Positions 35,389 to 46,000 of a stretch of DNA of 64,000 bases are shown here, one piece after another. Source of the DNA: Durusdinium trenchii (Eukaryota; Sar; Dinophyceae; Suessiales; Symbiodiniaceae); NCBI GenBank assembly GCA_963970005.1, contig CAXAMN010026472.1, positions 31,031 to 95,030 on the forward strand, read 5' to 3'. A model generated the notes under the pieces. It worked only from the letters and a program-made list of their open reading frames with translations. It was not told where the DNA came from and made no database searches. A program made the translations under genes and the position numbers. Positions within the stretch are counted from its first letter, which is position 1. Every line of letters starts with the position of its first letter.

Positions 35389-36150
35389 GAGCTGGAAGCT
35401 GAGAACTGGCGACTTTGTAGTGCAACTTTAGTACGCGGAGTATCTGGGGAGCTGGAAGCTGAGAACTGGTGACTTTGTAGTGCAACTTCAGTACGCGGAG
35501 TATCTGGGGAGCTGGAAGATGAGAACTGGCGACTTTGTAGTACAACTTTAGTACGCGGAGTATCTGGGGAGCTGGAAGATGAGAACTGGCGACTTTGTAG
35601 TACAACTTTAGTACGCGGAGCAATCTGTGGAGCTGGAAGCTGAGAACTGGCGACTTTGTCGTGCAACTTGAGTACGCGGAGTATCTGGGGAGCTGGAAGA
35701 TGAGAACTGGCGACTTTCTAGTACAACTTTAGTACGCGGAGCAATCTGTGGAGCTGGAAGCTGAGAACTGGCGACTTTGTAGTACAACTTTAGTACGTGG
35801 AGTATCTGGGGAGCTGGCAGATGAGAACTGGCGAAGTTGTAGTACAACTTTAGTACGCGGAGTATCTGGGGAGCTGGAAGATGAGAACTGGCGACTTTGT
35901 AGTACAACTTCAGTACGCGGAGTATCTGGGGAGCTGGAAGATGAGAACTGGCGACTTTGTAGTACAACTTTAGTACGCGGAGTATCTGGGGAGCTGGAAG
36001 ATGAGAACTGGCGACTTNNNNNNNNNNGCGGAGTATCTGGGGAGCTGGAAGATGAGAACTGGCGACTTTGTAGTGCAACTTTAGGACGCGGAGTTTCTGG
36101 GGAGCTGGAAGCTGAGAACTGGCGACTTTGTAGTACAACTTTAGTACGCG
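35389..36150 (+). repeat. 60 bp satellite array, about 12 units, with gap
   Basis: Unit begins GAGCTGGAAGATGAGAACTG and continues GCGACTTTGTAGTACAACTT, then TAGTACGCGGAGTATCTGGG. Two variants alternate irregularly (CAATCTGTGG or GTATCTGGGG at the junction). Sixty bases is 20 codons, so frames stay open on both strands. Ten Ns at 36018-36027 replace about 19 bases of one unit, so true copy number is uncertain. Confidence 0.85.
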
Positions 36151-36514
36151 GATGAGTCAACTCTCGCGGCTGAGTCATCTCTCGCGGCTGCTCTGGCGCC
36201 CCTGCAGCTGAGTCATGTCTCCCAACCGCCCGGCTCTCTTGAGAGGTTGACAACTTTTAGCTTCTTTGCTTACTCATAAGTGGCTGCCACAAAAGAGTCA
36301 TCGTGACGTTAGTATGTGTGTACTTCACCTTCATGACACACGATGTTCGCTTGGAATACACGAGTCGCTTGTCATGATCGTGACGTCGTTTACTCTCAGG
36401 TCGCCCTGTTCGTGGAAATTTCAGTGTGAAATATACGTTCTTCAGTTCTATTTGAACCTCTTCAGCGTTGTACTTGCACAACTAAGGTTGACGTTGCACT
36501 GCCGTTGCATCGAC

Positions 36515-36850
36515 GCATCTACGTCTACACCCCCTCACCTCTCTACATTTACATCTTCACACGCTCACATCCGCAGATCTACCAGATCTACCTCTCCACC
36601 TCACTACACCCACACATCTGCACATCTATATCACATCTGTGCATCCACACTGTCGCTCCTTCACATCTGTCCTGTCTTTCTTTCTTTCTACATATCTTTT
36701 CTCTCGTCTCTGTGCATTTACATCTTCGCACGCTCACATCCACAGATCTACCTCTCCACCTCCACACAACTACAGATCTATATCGCACCTGCACATCACA
36801 CTGTCACTCCTTCACTTCCACCCTCTCTTTCTCTCTTTCTATACATCTTT
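36515..36850. repeat. CACATCTACATC low-complexity tract
   Basis: Irregular repetition of CTCACATCCACAGATCTACC and ACATCTTCGCACGCTCACATC, similar in style to 34830-35035, so the satellite arrays are bracketed by related tracts. Confidence 0.7.
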
Positions 36851-37976
36851 TCGACAGTGCCGGACAACTACATGTCTCGCTCTCGGGCCAACCGTCGTCT
36901 AGTTTTGGGTAAGGATACCCTGGCCAAACCCAGACACGAATTGAGGCGGTATGAACATGAACCAATAGAACAGACGATTGTGTACATTGTATAGTATAGG
37001 ACCTTTCACGAGTGTTCCAACCAACAATCTTTGTACTCTCAGTTTCGATCCAATACGATTCAGAATGAAATACGATGCGGATCCATGCGGGATTCACAGC
37101 TATACTATATTCAACTATAGCCATCCCTTGAATTTTGTTAGAATATGCACAGATTCCATGCTTGAAGCAGAGGTCAGGGACTAGCAAGGCCGAGTTCCGA
37201 TCTGCCATTGACATGCTGGCACAATCCAAGAGAACAGTAAACACAGTAAACTCTCTGGAAACATGGACAGATCAAGGTCCAGGGTACCTGCTTGATCTTG
37301 TTTTGCAACCCCTGTGGCGAGGCGGCGGCGCGGCGGCCCGAGACAGCCAGAGGGCCTTCGGACCTCAAGAGCGTAGGGAGCACCCAGAGGGAACCAGCCC
37401 TGGCGGAGTGCTGGCAGTTTGTGCGGGTGCTTGAGTGTTCGATGTCGCAAAGGGCAGCTGAGTGAAGGTTTGCACCTGATTTACGGGAATTAGATAGGTC
37501 ATGATAGATCTACTTCAAAGAAGCATAAGTGACAATATGTGGCTTTGCTATGCGTTGATTGTCTTCTTCTTAATATTTGATAATCCGTATGATATTTCGG
37601 ATTTTGTTACTTGAACAGAATGGAAGACCTAAACTCTGGGCTGTTTGGCCCTCATGGTTCCCCGAAATATCATCATCATCCTCCACATTGACCACTCTGG
37701 GCACTCTGATGTCAACATGAGTTATCCAGGGCAGGTCACCTTGGTGGAACATTCATTTACGTATATTCAAGCAATTGCAAGTCAAACGTGGGAATGAAAT
37801 GCAATTCCGAACATGTGCACATGAAAGAAGGAGAAGAGAACCGTGGTCAGACCAGCATTTATCACCATGCAGACAATATGGTGAAAAGGTTTTGCAAAGA
37901 ATCCGAACATGTGGTAAGCCGCAAATGTAGGTTTATCATCTTTTTTTTTACTGACCAAGAAAAGCGTCCATCAAAG

Positions 37977-38479
37977 GCCCACCGATGGCACCGAGGCCGC
38001 TGCCAAGCTGTTGAGCCCTCGCTTCTCCTTCGACTGGGCCGACGACCTCGAGGCGGAGTTGCACGTGGCCCCCGCGGAGGCGGCACCGAGACGGCGCGGT
38101 CGACTTCGGCGGTTCGAGCGTGGAAAGAGCGCCCCAAAGATGGGTTTCCCATGGGTGTCTGAAATTCAACAGGCATACAGTATACAGTAACAGACAGTAT
38201 AAGTATGTATAAGTAATATTCACGGTTTCCGGTGTCTAAAACAAAGGTAATCAAGGGAGTCCCAGACGAACCTGCAACGATTTGTTTCTAAACGTGTCCT
38301 TTGTGTTCAGTCTGATGAGGAATGGACACAGATCAAGTTTGTATGTACAAATCTTTGGGGGATAGGGGGTGATCAACGGAATTTGTTTTCGCCATATTAT
38401 TGTCTCCTGTCCTTATTTCCGCAGGATCAAGACCTGAGGAAGCTGCTCAGAGAGGAGATCACGACCGGCCAAGCGAAAG
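37977..38479 (+). CDS. Unknown protein, at least two exons
   Basis: Exon 37977-38172 follows an AG and reads PTDGTEAAAKLLSPRFSFDW, then ADDLEAELHVAPAEAAPRRR, and ends SEIQQ before a GC donor. Exon 38425-38479 follows an AG and reads DQDLRKLLREEITTGQAK, ending before a GT donor. Both are phase 0 where they meet. A candidate exon between them (38311-38336, SDEEWTQIK) overlaps a GATCAAG direct repeat and breaks the phase if included. Island 38783-38840 (ELQRSISEKEARRGEDG) may be a further exon, and 37320-37450 an upstream one. Family not recognised. Confidence 0.5.
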
Positions 38480-38504
38480 GTGTTAAGGTGTCGAAGAATT
38501 TCAG

Positions 38505-38620
38505 CTTCTAGTAATAAAGAGCATCGCTACTAGGAGCAAGGACGCTACTAGTAGCTCCTGGCATTACTACTAGATCTACTAGGAAGAAGCTACTCGTAAC
38601 AAAGGGCATCGCTACTCGCT
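38505..38620 (-). repeat. CTAGTAG dispersed repeat, reverse orientation
   Basis: 'GCATCGCTACTAGGAGCAAG' and 'GACGCTACTAGTAGCTCCTGG' with further units. It begins about 25 bases after the donor at 38480, so it is intronic in the unknown gene. Confidence 0.75.
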
Positions 38621-38840
38621 CAGGTATGAACGTTCAGAGTTCTTTGCATGGGCCCAAGGGATCCCACAATTGCAACGCAGGGGTTGAGGCACTTTGGTAT
38701 TTTTTTCACCAAGTTAGACCTTCTTCCCAAAAATCTGACGGTTTCTTCACCATCTTTCACCTCCTCCGTGGTCCCATCGCGCAGGAGTTGCAGCGGAGCA
38801 TCTCAGAGAAGGAGGCTCGGAGGGGCGAGGATGGGGATTA

Positions 38841-41442
38841 GGCCGGGCCCACTGGGCTGGCGGTGCACCTGAGAGGATCGCTTGAAAACAAGACCCGAGA
38901 ATTTGAGGGTCCCGCTTCCAATTTGTTAAACAGAAAGCTGCATCCATATCATCTCAAAAGCTTCCGTGGGTGCGAGGCTTTGCGTGCACAAGCGTGAGGA
39001 GGACCTGCCTCGCCCTGCCTTTTATTTGCCCTGCAGGAGTTTTGGGTGCCCTGGTGGGGTCGATCATGAGACCATCATCCTTTTTCAGTGGGTTTGGATG
39101 GTTTGGACCGAGAAATTACAAAAGCTCTAGGTCCTCGAGTAGACGAACCATCGATGCAAGATTCCAAAGTCGACGAGATCGCTGGCAGGGTGCCTATTGG
39201 TTGCTGGTTTTTGACGATGCCAGGGTTCCAGGTGAAGGAATGCGTTAGAAGATGTTAGAAGCCTTGAACAATCATAGAACATGTGAATGGACGCATTTTG
39301 CACATGAAGGCATGGGGTCGGAGGCTGGCACCTCTGATGCTACACATGTGTGTCTCTGGCCAGGAAGAGTGAAGTTGCATGCTGCTAATCCACAGGTTTG
39401 ACGACCTGTAATTCAGGGCTTTGGGCATTTATTGGTCTGGGTGAGGGAGTGCTTTGTGCAATTTCCTATTGTTGTTTCAAAGTACATAAAGCGTGCGACA
39501 CCTTGACGGAGTTCTTCCTCCAACACGGGGCTAATGTCCATGTTAGCCAGGCGTCCAGGTGCGCCTGGGAATGGTTCCAGCCCCACCATGCAAATCAAAT
39601 CGTCTTTGCTGCGGTCCGGATTTCAGAGCGGCAAAAAGAGCAACAACTGGCCAGCACTTGTATGATCGTAGAGAGGGCCGAGGCTAGGCTATGGTGGAAG
39701 TGGATGAATGTGTGTACTCGCAATGAACTGGCAATATCTGGCAATCAGTTTGGTTAAGGAAGCTTGAAGGCAGGAGTCAGACTGAGTAAGAACGTGTCTA
39801 CAGGCCCTTCAGACAGTGTTTGTGAAATGATCGATCTCTCTCTCTCTCTCTCTCTCGCGTGCACACTCTTACGCACACGTGACACGCACACACACAAATA
39901 TAAGCACCAAACAATGTCAAGGTGTGCATTTTGTGTCTGACAGATCAGTACTTCAGGAGTCAGGTGCGTCATCCCAGGCAATATTTAAGATGGACGAATG
40001 ACAGCTGCTTTGATCGTCGATGATATCAGGTGACCTGAGGATCCAATCCGCGCTCGCCCCTGTGGCCATTTTTCTCAGCGGCGACCCATCAACGCGAGCT
40101 TGTGGGGCCGCGGGCGAGGTGACGGTTCAGGGGTAGCACTGGAAGAGTATAAAGGTCCCAATTAAGGATACTCATGTTTCCACTTGTCTGATTTGGTGGT
40201 CATGTATCTCGTTGTGTATCACATTTTGTAGACTTGGATCGAAGGGGGAGCAGCTAGTGAAGTGATACATTCAAAGCTGATCGTTTGAGCATTGGGATTT
40301 CGTTACTTTTGTTGCTGTCCTTTGAGTTCTTCTATGCTGTACAATCTCAATCTACTGCAGATTGGTCTATTGATCTCTGACCATTTTCCTGCTTTTCCCA
40401 CACTCGAAGGCGGCCATGTCCAAAATCTCCGCAGCTGCTTTGTTGCAGCTGGCGGATCAGTTCGACCGCCAAAAGAAGTCACTGAACTCAGATGCCGGGA
40501 TTTGAGGAGGCCCCTCAAGTTGATAGGAAGAGAATGATACGTAGCCCAAGTTCTTGATTCAATGTATATACGTTGTTCTGCAAAGGTTAATTAGGGGAAA
40601 GCAAAAACTATGGACTTATAGTCATGACAGCCAACATGTAGCACCACACAGCTATATAGCAGCTTTCCGGATGTCATTAGTGTTCCCACCTCACCTGAGA
40701 CTGAGCGACTGGCCAAGTCCAAATTGCCACAGTATAAAATTATTCTTTGTAAGAATCTGAAAAGGCCTCAGAAGACCCGCAACCGATCAAGAAAGATGTG
40801 TGGCTCAAGATGTAACCCAAGACAGGGATCCAAGATTTTACCCATAGAAAAAATCGCGTTTGGCCTTTTTCTGTCTCCTGTACAACCTTGCGAACCTTGG
40901 GGTTCATGGAGGGCTTTAAAAGGAAAGCTCCGGTTGAGGTTCCGGCGTCGCCGGATCGACAAAGCACTGGGGAGGCACGGGAACCAAGCTACTCGGGGTG
41001 GGCCACCGGTGGGTCAGGCGTTACTCGGTTTCAATGGTTCTCCATGTTCGTCCTGTCGTTTTTCGGTTGAACTGGGGGACCCCAGTGATCGATTTGTCAC
41101 CCGGTCACCTACTATGCTGTTTCTTTATTTTTGTTCTCTTTTTTGCGGGGTTCCCTAGGTCAAGATGAACTCCATTGAATTCCGATTGAAGAAGTTGATG
41201 GAATCTTCACAGCAAGGCATTCAGTCGACCGCTCTCGTGACCCGGAAGTTGTCACCTCGAGTTCCATGCTGCGGGGAGACAGTGATTTTGCCACTTTGCT
41301 GTGCGTCATCCTTCAGAGGCTTCTGGATAGGCTTCTGCAGCTAGTGACTGTGCCAAAGCATAAGGCCATTTTGTGAGAAGAAAATGGAAGAATGGAATTT
41401 TCTGGGTGACAACCCTGAGTAGGGCCTGGGTGGGGACAGTGG
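38841..41442. other. Unresolved; possible leader of the retroelement
   Basis: No gene resolved. A frame near 39500-39660 (FFLQHGANVHVSQASRC) resembles one ankyrin helix, but alone is not enough. A (TC)n run lies at 39837-39858. Just upstream of the retroelement, a small frame at 40906-41070 (MEGFKRKAPVEVPASPDRQS) has coding-like composition and could be a leader ORF of the element or of an older copy. Confidence 0.4.
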
Positions 41443-41464
41443 CTTGATGCCATTTTGGCTCAAG
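41443..41464 (+). other. Relict dinoflagellate spliced leader
   Basis: GCCATTTTGGCTCAAG (41449-41464) is identical to the last 16 bases of the 22-base dinoflagellate spliced leader. The six bases before it diverge. It stands 75 bases upstream of the gag start codon. Genomic relict leaders are known to arise when a trans-spliced mRNA is reverse-transcribed back into the genome, with the leader's 5' end decaying or being overwritten by later trans-splicing. Confidence 0.8.
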
Positions 41465-41538
41465 TCCCTATCCCTGCAAGGTCAAATGGCTTTGTAGGAT
41501 GGGGGTATTCCTCGCGGGCTGGCTTTTCTTTTGCCGCC

Positions 41539-43038
41539 ATGTTTCCGACGGCAGCCACGGCCCTGGGGATGCAATCGGTCGACGACCTGCTCCAGCACTT
41601 TGGAGTGACTTCGGAGCTTTGGGAAGCTTTCACTCAGGAGACCGGCTCCCCTGGCAACGACTTGCGTTTGCTCGCTGCCCTTCCGGGCAGTGTGGTTGCT
41701 GCTGCCTTGTCGCAGGCCATGCTCCCCTCGGATGTCCCCTTAACTGCCGTGCAGGCCGCCCATGTGGGGTTAGTGTGGAAATTGGCGAGGAAGATCATGT
41801 ACACGAAGGGCGGAGGTGCTTGGGACAACTGGGTGGAGGAAGATCCATGGAGCACCTCAGGGTTGAACGATTCATCCTCTTCGAGCCCAATGAGACCCAC
41901 TTCAATCGACCCGGATGCGAAGGCCACGAAGGACAGGACTTTGAAATTCGCTCAAGTGTTGGACCAAGGAGACGACGGCGAGTTCGAGGTCTTGGGAGAA
42001 GAAGCGAAGATGACGTTGCTCCAGAAGTACATCGCGACGACGGGATCCCTGCCCGAGGAGGAGGAAGAGCCTACGATAGAACAGCTCTCGGCCCTGAAGA
42101 AGAAGCTGTCGATGGGAAAACCTCCTTTCGCGGACTTTGGAGTGTTCGTGCCATTCGGAAGGAAAGCATTGAGGGCTTCGAGGTACAGAACCTGGGTACC
42201 GACGGCCGAGGGCTACGTGTCGAAGGAACTGCCGGGTCCAGCCAACTTCACACAATGGAGGGCATGCTTCAGGGTGTTCACGACGGCGATGATCATGTTG
42301 CAGGAATGCGCCTTGGCCCCCCTTCATGCTTACGAGCTGTACGTGGAGAAGCTGACTCGGCTATATCCGGACGCCTGGCATTTGGTGTACGCGGCGGACG
42401 AGATGGCGAGAGGGGAACTGCTGTCGAGGCTGAAGTTGAAGGTGGCGATGGATCAGCAAGAAGGAAAACCGGTCCCCTTGAACTTCGACGAGAAGAAACC
42501 ATGGGAAGCCCTGATTCGCATGGTGCCGAACGAAATGAAATTTTGGCAGGACCAGATACACAGTCCGGCCCTCACATGGCTTGCGAGCGGATCGAAAGGA
42601 AGAGCGATGACCCCCCAGGAATCGATCGCCGAGAACGCACTACGTGGAGGTACGAGCTCGTTGATGCCAGCGATGGAGTCTGGGACGTTCGGCTCAACTT
42701 CACCGGCGACTACATCCACGGCGAGAAGGCAAGGAAACAGAGACAGACGGGAGGCGAAGAAGAGGAAATGGCAGGCGGAAAGAGAAGAGCTCCAAAGACT
42801 TCGAGAAGCCCGAAGCGAATCAAGTTGGGAGAGAAAAGGAGGAGGAAAAGGAGGAAGCAAGAAAGGAAAAGGAGGGAAGCAAGGGGAACCCATTTGCTTC
42901 TCGTGGAACAACGGGAACAGTCCGTGTGGATCATTGCCACCAGGAGCGGAGTGCACGAACGCAGTGAAACGGGCTCACAAGTGTTCATCCTGTGGGTCGC
43001 CGGGTCACCCAGCAATCAGGTGTCAAGCCAAGAAGTGA
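41539..43038 (+). CDS. Gag-like protein of DIRS-like element
   Basis: I start at the ATG at 41539; the frame is open upstream to 41419 without another ATG. About 499 residues. The N-terminal 300 residues look globular and helical. Then comes a Lys/Arg/Gly-rich stretch (GGGKGGSKKGKGGKQGE), then CFSWNNGNSPC and a CCHC zinc knuckle, CSSCGSPGHPAIRC (C-x2-C-x4-H-x4-C), at the very end. This cysteine layout resembles gags of DIRS-type elements. It would package element RNA. The -1 frame is open across the whole gene, so a -1 shift anywhere could give Gag-Pol. Confidence 0.8.
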   Translation: MFPTAATALGMQSVDDLLQHFGVTSELWEAFTQETGSPGNDLRLLAALPGSVVAAALSQAMLPSDVPLTAVQAAHVGLVWKLARKIMYTKGGGAWDNWVEEDPWSTSGLNDSSSSSPMRPTSIDPDAKATKDRTLKFAQVLDQGDDGEFEVLGEEAKMTLLQKYIATTGSLPEEEEEPTIEQLSALKKKLSMGKPPFADFGVFVPFGRKALRASRYRTWVPTAEGYVSKELPGPANFTQWRACFRVFTTAMIMLQECALAPLHAYELYVEKLTRLYPDAWHLVYAADEMARGELLSRLKLKVAMDQQEGKPVPLNFDEKKPWEALIRMVPNEMKFWQDQIHSPALTWLASGSKGRAMTPQESIAENALRGGTSSLMPAMESGTFGSTSPATTSTARRQGNRDRREAKKRKWQAEREELQRLREARSESSWERKGGGKGGSKKGKGGKQGEPICFSWNNGNSPCGSLPPGAECTNAVKRAHKCSSCGSPGHPAIRCQAKK

Positions 43039-46000
43039 AGGAGACCGGAGACAGTCGTGCAGCAGGTGACGAAGGTGAGGCGAAGAAGAAAGAGGAGGAT
43101 GAGGGTGAGAAGAAAGGAGAAAAGAAAGGAGAAAAGAAGGAGGAGGAGGAGAAATCCTCTCAGGAGAGGTTGGAAGAAAAGATACAGAAGTATGTGAAGG
43201 CCAGGCGATTCCGCTTCCTACATCACTTTGCAGGACCCCGTGATCCACTTGGAGCAGCTATCCATCAGGTAGCTGCCAAAAGAGGCTTGAACGTGGAGGT
43301 GATAGCGGCGGAGAGGGACTGGGGCCAGGACCTATGTTTGGATGAGCCCTACAACACGCATCTCAGGTGGGCGAAGGAGGGCCTCATCGATGGGTACCAC
43401 TCAGGATTCCCTTGCTCGACGTTTTCGCGCCTGAGATTCCGAAATGCCCCTAACCTTCCAAAACCAGTTCGAACTCGAAGCGAACCACACGGGAAGAAGT
43501 CCAACTCCCAAGCTCAGCAAGCGGAATGCGACAGAGGGACAGTCATGCTTGCGCGCTCGGTTCAGCTGGCCGAGGAACTGGCAAAGAATCCCACATCGAC
43601 GATAGTGGCCAGACCAACATCAATGGAGAACCCTCCTCCATCGGACGTCGAGGACCACCTGTCGGCTTGGGGGATGTCAGAAATGGTGGGGTACCTACGC
43701 ATGGCTGGTGTCAAGATCGCCCAATTCAACACGTGTGCCTTCCAAGCAAATCGGGCACGTGGTGATCGTCACTTCAAGCCACAACAATTCGCAGGTACTC
43801 TCTACGGCATCGAATCCTTGAGCAGGGACTGCAAATGCGGAGGAGCCAAACATCGACCGATCATCGGGAAGAAGGAATCCCAAGAGTCGGGGGAGTACCC
43901 GGTCGAACTTTGCCGGGCCTATGCCTATTTGCTGATGGACCACTTCGAGAAGATGGCGACGGCAGAATACCTGGAAGGGAGGTTGAGGGAAGAAGAACAT
44001 CAGCATTTCGAGATAGCAACGGGCGATGCGGAGGCGACATCAATGAGGACACGAAGGAACAAAGAAGGAGTGAAATTGTCGCCTACACCCGAAGCTCAGA
44101 GAGGAGTTGATGAAGAGTGGACGAAGGAAGAAAAACGAAGATGGGAAGAGAGCAGGGACAAGGCGAAGGAGAAGGAGGCAGAGGAAGAGGACAAGGAGAA
44201 GAAGAGGAGAAGGAAGAGCAAGGAGGAGGAAAGGAAGTTGGAGGAGAAGAGGGCACAGAAAAGGTGGAGGTCGGCCTCAAGGAGAAGCAGGAGCCGCGGC
44301 GGAGCGAGAAGAGGAGACAGGAAGGGAGGAGAGAAGGTGGACCTACGCTGGAAGCCGGGCGAAGGGAAGTATGGCATGCTCAAAGAAGAGAAGCAGAAAG
44401 AAAAGAGGTTGGACCAGCAGGGCTTCGTAGGCGGCGTGAAGAATCCGATGGAAGTGGTGGAAGGGATTCCGACGCTGCAGAACTTGGGGCGCCGCATTTG
44501 GGGAGCTTGGGAGAGGCACTGCATGAACAACCCGAAGGTGTTGAAGGTGGGCGAAGAATATGGGTCGGAGGATTGCGAGTTAGAAGCACATTTGGTGGAA
44601 AGATGGAAAGAGGAGCTGCGGAAGCTGACAGGAGCTAAGGGGGCACCAGCAATCAAGTTGACAGGTAAATGGGCCTATCAATCTCCGATGGATGGGAACT
44701 TGATAGAAGCATGGTGCCGAAGAGGAGGGGACCCGGAGACGGAGGTGCACCGGTGGATCAAAGAAGGGGCGCCCCTGGGCATAAACGTCCCCATCAAGAC
44801 TTGCAACATCTTCCCACCGACTTTGAAGGAGGAAATTCAACGCCCAGAAGATTGGCAAGCTGCACAAGGCTTGAGGGAGGACATTGGCAACTACGTGTCA
44901 GTGAGGGAGCAAGAGGAAGATGCCAAGATAGAAATCGACAGGCTGATGGACAGAGGTTATGCCGTCAAGGCCAGAAAGGGAGAAGTCGAAAGGGCGGGCT
45001 TCAAAGGTACGACAATCTCCAAGCTGGGGCTCATCGTCAAGACGAAGGAGGGAGGAGCGAAGAAGCGAAGGATCATAATAGACTTGAGGAGGTCAGGAGG
45101 CAACAGGAAGGCAGTGCTCCCCGAGCGCTTGATCTTGCCCAGACCCACGGACGCCATAGCGATGGTTCGGAGGATGCATGCGTCGAAAGCCGAATTGGTG
45201 AGGCCGCAGGACAAGACCCTGGAGCTGGTGATGATAGACGTATCAGATGCCTACATGCACTTGGCAGTGGCGGAGGAGGAGAAGGGCCACTGTCTAGCGC
45301 CAGCTTTGGACGACGAGCATTGGTTGCTGTTCATAGCTCTCCTCTTTGGCTTCAAAACTGCACCACTGACCTGGAGCCGGGTGGCAGCTTGCATAGCCCG
45401 ACTGCTGCAATCAGTGATACCGGCGGAACGGGGAATGCATCAAGTATACCTGGACGATTCCCTGTGGGTGCTGGGGGGCAAGCTGCATGAGAGGAACCAT
45501 ACCCTGTCGTGCATCATCCACACGATGGCAGCGCTCGGGCTGCGTTTGTCGCTGGGCAAGGGCGAACGATCGGCGGCTGTGACCTGGATAGGAATCCACT
45601 TCAAGCTAGTGGCACCCGACTACGATCACCTGCTGGTCACGCTCCCGGAAAAGTTCATGGATGAACTCCAAAAACAGCTGGAAGCGTGGGACAAGAAAGG
45701 AATGATTGGGACGGCAGAGCTAAGAAAGGCAGCTGGCAGGGTGGCTTGGCTGGCGGGCGTGCTGCCTCGAGCCAGGTGGGTCACCACGTCGCTGTATGCG
45801 ACCTTGTACAGCCACGAGGACGATGTTCAGTCAGGGGTGGAGGCAGCTCGAAGGTCTCAAAGGAAAGATAGCCGTTCCAAGGACCATCTCATCCCGGTGA
45901 AGCGTGTGGAGAAGGCACGAACCTGGCTCCTGTCCTACTTGAAGGCGGCGAAGGAAAGACCGATCCGCAAGTACGCACTGTACAAGAGCGGAAAAGCGGA

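Noticed and set aside
35389-36150. CRISPR-like regular array
   Set aside because: The whole 60 bp unit repeats; there are no unique spacers between short conserved repeats, and the genome is eukaryotic.
35042-36253. Frames of 118-203 codons on both strands
   Set aside because: All lie in the 64 bp and 60 bp satellites; both strands are open equally.
41499-43037. N-terminal 513 codons of the 1689-codon pol frame as an independent protein
   Set aside because: No recognisable domain; gag occupies another frame here with a clear zinc knuckle.
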